Assembly: GCF_000347635.1 (NCBI RefSeq)
Contig: NC_020514.1
Location: 3,968,001-4,032,000 of the forward strand
DNA length: 64,000 nt
Origin: Paraglaciecola psychrophila 170
GTDB lineage: Bacteria; Pseudomonadota; Gammaproteobacteria; Enterobacterales; Alteromonadaceae
Direction: 5' to 3'
The position numbers were made by a program, and so were the translations under genes. Below the pieces are notes generated by a model. It searched no databases, was not told where the DNA came from, and worked only from the letters and a program-made list of their open reading frames with translations. Positions 48,533 through 55,483 of this stretch are shown in pieces (within the stretch, counting starts at the first letter, position 1; every line of letters begins with the position of its first letter).

Positions 48533-49549
48533 ATGAAGATATTAGTAACTGGCGTAGCAGGATTCATCGGTTTTCACATAGCTAAGGAGTTGTTAGCGCG
48601 CGGGGATACGGTTATTGGCATCGACAATATCAATGATTATTACGATGTAAAACTTAAACAGGGACGTTTAAACGCCCTTGCTGAGCATGCACTGTCAGAA
48701 AACTTTACATTTTTAAAAATGGATTTAGCCCATAGAACTGAAGTTGGATCATTATTTTTATCATCGGCTTTTGACAAAGTAGTTCATCTAGCTGCACAAG
48801 CTGGTGTGCGTTACTCAATCGAAAATCCTCATGCGTATGTTGACAGTAATTTAATTGGTTTTATGAACATACTCGAAGGCTGCCGACATAATAAAATCAA
48901 ACACCTAGTTTACGCTTCATCAAGCTCAGTTTACGGCTCAAACGAATCGACACCTTTTGCTGTCACAGATAATGTTGATCATCCAGTTTCTCTTTACGCT
49001 GCGAGTAAAAAAGCCAATGAGTTAATGGCACATACTTACAGTCATCTATATCAACTTCCTACTACTGGTTTAAGGTTTTTCACAGTCTATGGCCCTTGGG
49101 GACGTCCCGACATGGCATTATTTAAGTTTACTCAATCTATTTTAAATGGCACGCCAATAGAAGTGTTCAATTACGGAAACCATCATCGAGATTTTACGTA
49201 TATCGATGATATTGTCAGCGGCGTTATTCTCTCGTTAGACAATGTGGCCGAAGGCAATGAAAATTGGGATGGCAAAAACCCGGATCCAAGTACCAGTAAG
49301 GCACCATGGAAAATTTATAATATTGGAGCCCATAACCCAGTTAACCTGCTTAAGTTTATTGAAACATTAGAAGCGGCACTGGGCAAAAAAGCGATAAAAG
49401 AGATGCTACCGATGCAACCTGGTGACGTGCCAGATACTTACGCAGATGTATCAGCATTAGCTAACGATACTGGGTACAGCCCAAAAACTGATTTGACCAC
49501 AGGCATTCAGCAGTTTGTGAGCTGGTATCACGCATTTTACTCTCAATAG
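48533..49549 (+). CDS. UDP-glucuronate 4-epimerase (NAD-dependent, extended SDR)
   Basis: 338 residues. The Rossmann motif [15 protein letters not shown], the active site [19 protein letters not shown] (YxxxK) and SSSVYG are intact; [21 protein letters not shown] is typical for UDP-glucuronate epimerases (Cap/WbpP-like). It would interconvert UDP-glucuronate and UDP-galacturonate for surface polysaccharide. Confidence 0.92.
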   Translation: MKILVTGVAGFIGFHIAKELLARGDTVIGIDNINDYYDVKLKQGRLNALAEHALSENFTFLKMDLAHRTEVGSLFLSSAFDKVVHLAAQAGVRYSIENPHAYVDSNLIGFMNILEGCRHNKIKHLVYASSSSVYGSNESTPFAVTDNVDHPVSLYAASKKANELMAHTYSHLYQLPTTGLRFFTVYGPWGRPDMALFKFTQSILNGTPIEVFNYGNHHRDFTYIDDIVSGVILSLDNVAEGNENWDGKNPDPSTSKAPWKIYNIGAHNPVNLLKFIETLEAALGKKAIKEMLPMQPGDVPDTYADVSALANDTGYSPKTDLTTGIQQFVSWYHAFYSQ

Positions 49550-49626
49550 AGAGTAGAAAAGCGGTGTTAGTTACACCTACATTTTTAATTACACATTTTT
49601 TAACTTTATTATAGGTACCAATACTG

Positions 49627-50379
49627 ATGTTGGCGTCGATTGCTTCTACCTTTAGTTCGCCTTTGGTGCATTCACTGACGCTTTTTGCAATTTTCCAAAT
49701 ATTGAGCTATACAAAAATCAAACCAACACTTTTTAGGTATTTGTCGATCCTGCCACTGCTGTGGCTGTTGATCTGCTCCATGACATACCCAAGTGTTTTA
49801 CTCATTAAACACCTTGAGGATAAATACCCTGTTGTACCTCTAGATTTGCAAGAATGGCGAAAAACAGAAGCGATTGTGGTACTAGCCTGTAACTATTTCG
49901 AAGATGATGGTTTACCCTTTGTATCCCGCTGGCCCAATTGTTCACTTCAACGAAATTTACATGCAGCGTTGATGTATAGGGAACATCCCATGCCAATATA
50001 TTTAGCAGGTAATATATTGGGCAGCACCGACAAATATTCGCAAGCCAGTCACAACAAAGATTTTTTTGTGAAAATGGGTGTAAAAAATACTGACATATTT
50101 ATTATACCCAAAGGGGTAAACACAGAAACCGAAGTCAAAGCTTTAGCAAGCATACTCAAGGGCAGGTACATATCCCTTGTAACCTCAGCAAGCCACTTAC
50201 CAAGAGCTGTTTCTTACTTCGAAGAAAATAATATACCCGTGCTACCTATCCCAGTGGAACATTTCAGTAGGAAAAACGTCGAGCCAGTTGTTGGTTTGCC
50301 AAATGCAGCTAGTCTGTATAGGAGTGAAAGAGCAATACATGAATATTTAGGCTTGATTTATCAAAAATATATCCGATAG
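49627..50379 (+). CDS. YdcF/SanA/ElyC-like DUF218 protein
   Basis: 250 residues: two N-terminal membrane segments (about 12-30 and 38-60) then the DUF218 domain. Motifs are AIVVLACNYFEDD, PIYLAGNILGS, and NTETEVKAL with LVTSASHLPRAVSYF, the family's conserved E and SxxHxxRA. ElyC/SanA relatives are linked to envelope polymer synthesis. It sits among polysaccharide and PEP-CTERM genes. Confidence 0.87.
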   Translation: MLASIASTFSSPLVHSLTLFAIFQILSYTKIKPTLFRYLSILPLLWLLICSMTYPSVLLIKHLEDKYPVVPLDLQEWRKTEAIVVLACNYFEDDGLPFVSRWPNCSLQRNLHAALMYREHPMPIYLAGNILGSTDKYSQASHNKDFFVKMGVKNTDIFIIPKGVNTETEVKALASILKGRYISLVTSASHLPRAVSYFEENNIPVLPIPVEHFSRKNVEPVVGLPNAASLYRSERAIHEYLGLIYQKYIR

Positions 50380-50459
50380 GTTACTATTAACAATGAAATT
50401 TATAATAACTTAAATACAGCACTTTAGGTTGGCAATGATTATCTAAGGAGAAATGTTCT

Positions 50460-51056
50460 GTGAGTGAAATAGTGCCAATATTCTCTGGGGGAGGAACCAA
50501 ATTGTCTGCCCACTTAGGAATTTTGGATGCAATAAACACGCTCAACATTAAATTCCAACATATTGTTGGTGTCTCAGGAGGCTTGATAATTGCAGCATTG
50601 TATTGCGCTGGACTGCCTATTGACGACATAAAAAAACTAGCAATAGAGACAAATTTCAGACAGTTTAGAGGATTCAGTTTAATCACGCTTTTGCTGCAAG
50701 GGGGTCTCAGCACTGGAGACGCATTCGAACGTTGGATGGGTGAAAAGTTAAAAGGTAAATCTTTTAAAGATATATCCAATGATTTACATATTTTAGCTAC
50801 CGATGTAAATTGTGGTGGCCCTACCGTTTTTAATAAACAAAACTCCCCTGATTTGAAAATATCCAAAGCAGTGCGATTTTCAATGTCCATCCCAATATTT
50901 TTTAGTTTTAAAACATACAAAGATCATATTTTAGTCGATGGCGCAATTCTTTCAGAAGATGCTATTTTTAATGACAGGGCAGGTAACAGAACCCCAGTTA
51001 TATGTTTCAGATTAAAAAGTGACCAAGTCACAGACAAACCATTTAAAAAAAGTTAG
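50460..51056 (+). CDS. Patatin-like phospholipase (N-terminal part; frame interrupted)
   Basis: 198 residues from a GTG at 50460 with AAGGAG upstream. The oxyanion loop GGGTKLSAHLG, the nucleophile elbow GVSGG (Ser about residue 39) and the DGA motif (ILVDGAILSED) of the Ser-Asp dyad are all present. The frame stops in the A7 run at 51045-51051; with one A fewer it would continue into 51019-51327 to a normal ~288-residue protein. The catalytic core lies wholly before the break. Operon leader ahead of the acyltransferase. Confidence 0.87.
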   Translation: MSEIVPIFSGGGTKLSAHLGILDAINTLNIKFQHIVGVSGGLIIAALYCAGLPIDDIKKLAIETNFRQFRGFSLITLLLQGGLSTGDAFERWMGEKLKGKSFKDISNDLHILATDVNCGGPTVFNKQNSPDLKISKAVRFSMSIPIFFSFKTYKDHILVDGAILSEDAIFNDRAGNRTPVICFRLKSDQVTDKPFKKS

Positions 51057-51327
51057 GTTACCGCTAGTGCAATATGTGATGATGTTAATTAGAACATTTA
51101 TGACCGCTATGTCCCGAGAATACGTACACGATCAGTATTGGAAAAACACTATAATTGTTAATACCGGCAAGCTTTCACCTGTTGACTTTAATATGTCCAT
51201 TCATGATAAAGAAACGTTGTACGCAATAGGTTATAAAACGGCACTAGAATTCATCCCGAAAAGACTGAACAGTGTCGAAACGGCCATAACGGAAAATAAA
51301 GTAAAGTTTACGGATCATAAAGCGTGA
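51019..51327 (+). pseudogene. Patatin-like phospholipase, displaced C-terminal part
   Basis: Continues the patatin frame after a one-base shift: the joined sequence reads PFKKVRLPLVQYVMMLIRTFM. The rest (YVHDQYWKNTIIVNTGKLSPVDFNMS...KETLYAIGYKTALEFI) is the usual C-terminal end of patatins, including the late GY(E/K)ta helix. The GTG at 51019 is only the first start codon in this frame. It overlaps the acyltransferase start at GTGA. Confidence 0.8.
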
Positions 51328-52127
51328 AAAATTTAAAACAATATGCAAACAAACCTATAATCGGACCACTGATCAAAAAGGTTATGGACTTTGCGATCAA
51401 TCGTGAAGTTAAAACAGTAGCGCGACATTTTTCCACATACTTACATCCACTAGTTGCCAATACCCCGGAACTTTCAAACGAATCATATAGAATAAGAAAT
51501 GAAGTGTACTGTGATGAGCTACATTTTTTAGATACAGGGAAGAATGGCTTAGAAAATGATGATTTTGATAAATACTCGACTCACTGTCTAATTCAACATA
51601 TCCCGACCGCTCGTTATTCTGGAACAGTAAGAGTGGTCAGACCCGAAAAAAATGGGCATACCATTCCACTACAAAAATACTGTTCGGATTCAATTGCCAA
51701 AGACAAAATAAACCCTCGAGATTTTGTACCACATGAGGTATGTGAAATTTCGAGATTAGCCGTTCCCAGTGACTTTAGAAAAAGACAAACCGATAAATTT
51801 AAGGGTGCTGCCACAGGTGTCATTAATCAACAAATTTATTCAGAAAATGAGTTACGTTGCTTCCCCTTTATAGCTGTAGGTTTATACCTCTCAGCAGCCT
51901 CTATTGTCATAGAAAATGAAATCAAGCATACTTTTGTAATGATGGAGCCTAGATTAGCAAGAAGCATGAGCTTCATAGGCATTCAATTTGAACAAATAGG
52001 TCCTGCCGTTGAATACCATGGCAAAAGAGCACCTTATTACATTAACCCTTCTTTATTGTTAGAAAACTTAACCCCTGGTTTTCAAGTGATGTTAAAAGAC
52101 ATTAGAAAGTCCCTTAACCATTCATAA
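51324..52127 (+). CDS. PEP-CTERM/exosortase-associated acyltransferase
   Basis: 267 residues from GTG. The pattern YRIRNEVYCDELHFLD, RYSGTVRVVRP, and CEISRLAVPSDFRKRQ is that of the PEP-CTERM/exosortase system-associated acyltransferase family, related to N-acyl amino acid synthases (FeeM) and LuxI-type autoinducer synthases. It should move a fatty acyl group, probably from acyl carrier protein, to an amine; the acceptor is unknown. Translationally coupled to the patatin and 62 bases ahead of the ThiF-like gene. Confidence 0.9.
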   Translation: MKNLKQYANKPIIGPLIKKVMDFAINREVKTVARHFSTYLHPLVANTPELSNESYRIRNEVYCDELHFLDTGKNGLENDDFDKYSTHCLIQHIPTARYSGTVRVVRPEKNGHTIPLQKYCSDSIAKDKINPRDFVPHEVCEISRLAVPSDFRKRQTDKFKGAATGVINQQIYSENELRCFPFIAVGLYLSAASIVIENEIKHTFVMMEPRLARSMSFIGIQFEQIGPAVEYHGKRAPYYINPSLLLENLTPGFQVMLKDIRKSLNHS

Positions 52128-52189
52128 ATAAATGAAAACCAGCTCATGATTTTTACGATAACCCAGCTTTAGTTTAGAGGTACAGGAAA

Positions 52190-53053
52190 GTGTCAAACTT
52201 TAATTATGAAAACGCGTTCTCTAGAAATATTGGCTGGGTAACCAATTCAGAACAACAAACATTAAGACATAAGAAAGTCGCAATAGCGGGCTGTGGAGGT
52301 GTGGGCGGGATCCACCTTCTAACGTTAACAAGACTTGGCATTACTAACTTTAACATCTCCGACTTTGATGAATTTGAAGTACACAATTTCAACCGCCAAG
52401 CGGGTGCGTTTATGTCTACCGTCGGTCAAGCCAAATGTGCCGTAATGGAAAAAATGGCAAAAGACATCAACCCCGAAAGCAACATCACAACCTTTCCTGA
52501 AGGCGTATTTGAATACAACATAGACGCATTTCTTGATGGTGTAGATATCTATGTTGATAGCCTTGACTTTTTTGCCTTAGAAGCAAGGAAAACAGTTTTA
52601 AGCAAATGTTATGAAAAAAGCATCCCAGTAGTTATTGCTGCACCTCTGGGTATGGGCGTTGCGTTTGTCTGTTTCCAACCCGGCCAGATGAATTTCGAGG
52701 AATATTTTCGATTTGAAGATGCCAAAACCGAAAATGAACAATACATCCAGTTTTTAATTGGATTATCTCCCAGCATGTTACAACGCTCTTATTTAGTAGA
52801 TGAAAGCAAAGCTGACTTCAAAGCCAGAAAAGGCCCTTCTACACCTATGTCCGTAGAATTCTGCGCCGGAATGGCAGGCACTTACGTACTAAAAATATTA
52901 TTAAATAGAGGCAAGGTCATTGCTGCACCTTATGGATTACATTTTGATGCTTACAAAAACAAAATGGTAAAAACCTGGTGCCCTTTCGGTAACAGAGGAT
53001 TGATGCAAAGACTCAAATTTCAGATCGCAAAAAAAATCGTGTTAGCCGACTAG
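52190..53053 (+). CDS. ThiF-family E1-like adenylyltransferase
   Basis: 287 residues from a GTG start preceded by CAGGAA. The nucleotide-binding motif is AGCGGVGGIHLLTLTRLGI, followed by ISDFDEFEVHNFNRQAG (metal/ATP Asp and Arg) and DSLDFFALEARK. No CxxC zinc pairs are seen, so it is a minimal ThiF/MoeB-like adenylation domain. It should adenylate a carboxylate. It is followed 10 bases later by a nitroreductase-like gene; ThiF-nitroreductase fusions (Rv1355c-like) are known, which supports joint action. Confidence 0.9.
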   Translation: MSNFNYENAFSRNIGWVTNSEQQTLRHKKVAIAGCGGVGGIHLLTLTRLGITNFNISDFDEFEVHNFNRQAGAFMSTVGQAKCAVMEKMAKDINPESNITTFPEGVFEYNIDAFLDGVDIYVDSLDFFALEARKTVLSKCYEKSIPVVIAAPLGMGVAFVCFQPGQMNFEEYFRFEDAKTENEQYIQFLIGLSPSMLQRSYLVDESKADFKARKGPSTPMSVEFCAGMAGTYVLKILLNRGKVIAAPYGLHFDAYKNKMVKTWCPFGNRGLMQRLKFQIAKKIVLAD

Positions 53054-53063
53054 CGGAGAAGTA

Positions 53064-54149
53064 ATGGATAAAGTATTAGCAACAAAAGTAATTGATAATG
53101 CCCGGTTTTATATGAGCGGCGATAACTGCCAACCTTTCAGATATCGCTTTAATATTACCACTCAAACTTTTCATATTGATTATTTAGCAGACCAAGCAAG
53201 ACATGCACTTGTTTATGATGACAGTACGATAACTATTAGCCTAGGTATGTTGTTAGAGTACTTAAAGATATCGTTACAGCATCATTCTTTTGATATAGAA
53301 CTTTCTTTCAACTTTAATGGCTTTTCAGTTTTTAAAAATCAAACGTCGGTCTGTAAAGTTAAGCTAACCAAATATAAAAATCAAAAAGACCATAGCGACC
53401 TATACAGTTCCTTATTGAATAGAATAACCAATAGAGGCATTTATCAGTCAGGCTCTTTTGATGACATAGATATTAATCAAATAAATCAAAATCTGACCTA
53501 TAGCCAATGCAAGCTTTTACAAGATGCCTCAAACAAAACGTTAGACTTTTTTGCAAGTTGTGACTGTGCTGTATGGCTATCTAAGCGTTTAGGTCTTGAT
53601 ATAATGAACAGCGTATCTTTTATCAAAAATCCAGTAACCGGCCTACCATGGCGTAATCTAGGGCTTAGTGCACCAGAAGTGTTCCCAATCAAACTCATTC
53701 AGTTGCACCACAGTTTTTATGACTTATTTAAAGCTATTGGAGCCTCTTTGATGATGAAAATAGGTCAACGTAAGCTATGGAACTCAGCCAAAAGCGCATT
53801 AATATTCACCTATAACGACAACCTGAACACCGAACAAAAGACTATTGCCGGTATGGAGATGGCTGAATGTATGTTGCAACTAACGCAAAAAGGATACGCT
53901 TTTCAACCATCTACTTTAAGTGCCGAAATGTTAAATGTATCAGTTAAATCAGAGAATAATTTAATTAACTCTACCGCAATGAAGCACACATTTTTAATTG
54001 CCGAATCAAAAATTCAAAGAGAAACACTGGGAATTGTACAAGCAGAAGTTCAATGGATTTTAAGAGTTGGAAAACCAACAAATATTATGAACGAAAAATC
54101 CAAAACCAATAGACTAACAGTTTCAAAAACACTCAGCTTTGACGAATAG
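53064..54149 (+). CDS. Nitroreductase-like flavoprotein
   Basis: 361 residues. The N-terminal ARFYMSGDNCQPFRYRF matches the nitroreductase-type FMN-binding opening (SGDNxQPW), and MEMAECMLQLTQKGYAFQPST near residue 275 matches the conserved C-terminal flavin/dimer helix. The match is remote. Such enzymes can oxidise heterocycles or reduce small molecules with FMN. It closes the patatin-acyltransferase-E1 operon and belongs with it by spacing; its substrate is unknown. Confidence 0.8.
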   Translation: MDKVLATKVIDNARFYMSGDNCQPFRYRFNITTQTFHIDYLADQARHALVYDDSTITISLGMLLEYLKISLQHHSFDIELSFNFNGFSVFKNQTSVCKVKLTKYKNQKDHSDLYSSLLNRITNRGIYQSGSFDDIDINQINQNLTYSQCKLLQDASNKTLDFFASCDCAVWLSKRLGLDIMNSVSFIKNPVTGLPWRNLGLSAPEVFPIKLIQLHHSFYDLFKAIGASLMMKIGQRKLWNSAKSALIFTYNDNLNTEQKTIAGMEMAECMLQLTQKGYAFQPSTLSAEMLNVSVKSENNLINSTAMKHTFLIAESKIQRETLGIVQAEVQWILRVGKPTNIMNEKSKTNRLTVSKTLSFDE

Positions 54150-54460
54150 GCTACACTTCATATGTTAATGGTGCAAAGCAGGGTATCGACTTTGCTTAAC
54201 ATTAACGTTAGATGCAGATCGATTTTCATCACAATAGTACTAAGCAATCATCGGCTCGGGCATTTATAAACGACACCCAAGTTTGACGCATTGAAGTAGG
54301 TTACGACAAGCAGGGTAATACCAGTAAACCAGCATTAAGTTCTTTAATAGATAATTTTAAACTAATTATTCATTGTGATTAACGCGAAGCACATTAAAAA
54401 GCAGATAACAAAAAACCCGCCGTAGCGGGTTTAGTCATTTAATGATTCTAGCTTAGTAAA
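54150..54460. other. Gap between convergent operon ends; possible gene remnant
   Basis: About 310 bases. A frame starting at 54212 (MQIDFHHNSTKQSSARAF) runs to 54382 with one internal stop, so it may be the relic of a small gene, but I recognise no family. The terminator for the PEP-CTERM gene lies at its right end. Confidence 0.4.
54410..54431 (-). terminator. Intrinsic terminator of the PEP-CTERM gene
   Basis: On the minus strand AACCCGC-TACG-GCGGGTT is followed by six Ts, about 30 bases after the stop codon. Confidence 0.9.
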
Positions 54461-55237
54461 TCATACTGATTTTTTACGCGCTCTTAAACCAAGACTCAGT
54501 AGACCAAGGCCTAATAAAGCAAGTGAAGATGGCTCTGGCACCACACCTACCTCACCAAGAAGAAAGCTTGTGTCGCCATTTGCACTAGCAATATCAGCGT
54601 TAACACTTAGGACCTTACTCAAGTCAGCAGTACCTACTAAATTACTTAGGGCGTACAATACTGTAGTACCCGCATCCGAAACGCCAACCAAAACTTGACC
54701 AATGCTTGTAGCCAAAGATATATCCGTAAATATCAAATCAATTGAGAAAGCACCAACACCACCTGTCAGCGCAAGAACATCAAAGTAAAGCGATGCGCTT
54801 GGATCACCGCCCAATGTGAAGTCCAATATTGCGGGGTCACCCGCAGCGAAGGGACCAAAAGCAGCATCAAACGTACCACTCCAATTAATATTTAATTCTG
54901 CATTAGCAACTGCACCTGCTTCACTAAAACTTAACAGACCATTATTAATATTAAAAGAGCTTGCATCAGTATCATTGTTAGGAACGCAAAAATTGGGCGA
55001 TGCACAATCAGAAACGTCGGTCAATGCGTAATCTGCAGTTACACTAATTACTGATGGTGCAAGACCAACTAAGTCGTAATTACCCGTATCGACGTCTGTA
55101 TCACCTGTCCCAGCAACAACCTTTAGCTCTATTGGTGGGGTGTAAGTAAAAGTATCTAACACGAAACCTGCTTCTGCTGGCAATGTGAAGGCTAAGCAAG
55201 CAACGGATGTCACAAAAACTTTTTTAAAATTCAACAT
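54461..55237 (-). CDS. PEP-CTERM sorting-domain protein
   Basis: 258 residues. Signal peptide (SVACLAFTLPAEAG), a Thr/Ser/Asp/Gly-rich beta-type body with a Cys pair (DVSDCASPNFCVP), and the C-terminal sorting signal VPEPSSLALLGLGLLSLGLRARKK: the PEP motif, a membrane helix and a basic end. Such proteins are processed by an exosortase (XrtA type) and released to the matrix. No exosortase is in this window. A sigma-54 promoter and an activator element precede it. Confidence 0.95.
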   Translation of the reverse strand: MLNFKKVFVTSVACLAFTLPAEAGFVLDTFTYTPPIELKVVAGTGDTDVDTGNYDLVGLAPSVISVTADYALTDVSDCASPNFCVPNNDTDASSFNINNGLLSFSEAGAVANAELNINWSGTFDAAFGPFAAGDPAILDFTLGGDPSASLYFDVLALTGGVGAFSIDLIFTDISLATSIGQVLVGVSDAGTTVLYALSNLVGTADLSKVLSVNADIASANGDTSFLLGEVGVVPEPSSLALLGLGLLSLGLRARKKSV

Positions 55238-55347
55238 ATATTCACTCCTAGTGTTTTAAAATATATTTATAAAATTTACTTTTTTAATATCAAGGAAACG
55301 CCGATCTTAGCTGCTGTAAACCACATCATTCCTCCACCTAAAATCAT

Positions 55348-55365
55348 AAGCAAATATAATACCAA
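55348..55365 (-). promoter_or_regulatory. Sigma-54 type promoter of the PEP-CTERM gene
   Basis: On the minus strand TTGGTATTATATTTGCTT carries GG (55363-55362) and GC (55351-55350) with exactly 10 bases between. Start of transcription near 55338, about 100 bases before the ATG. Confidence 0.68.
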
Positions 55366-55425
55366 AAAAAAATCTTACTTATTTTCATATACTTACAAAA
55401 ACCTATTTTTACAAATAATACAAAA

Positions 55426-55442
55426 TGTAAAAAATACCGACA
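55426..55442. promoter_or_regulatory. Upstream activator element TGTAAAAAATA-N2-GACA (copy 2)
   Basis: TGTAAAAAATACCGACA lies 63 bases upstream of the -24 element, one helical turn further than in copy 1 at 47612-47628. Known PEP-CTERM genes are controlled by PrsK/PrsR with RpoN, which makes a PrsR-type activator the likely binder. Confidence 0.65.
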
Positions 55443-55483
55443 CTAAAAAACAAAAGAGTGGTTACTAAGTAAGGCCGTTCGCC

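Noticed and set aside
50430..50460. TTGGCA-type -24 element before the patatin gene
   Set aside because: The -12 position reads CT instead of GC, and no TGTAAAAAATA element lies upstream.
50387..50920. 177-codon minus-strand frame opposite the patatin gene
   Set aside because: Antisense shadow; the plus-strand frame has clear catalytic motifs.
54212..54382. Short frame starting MQIDFHH with one internal stop
   Set aside because: Start resembles a known small-protein opening, but the rest matches nothing I recognise; kept only as a possible remnant.
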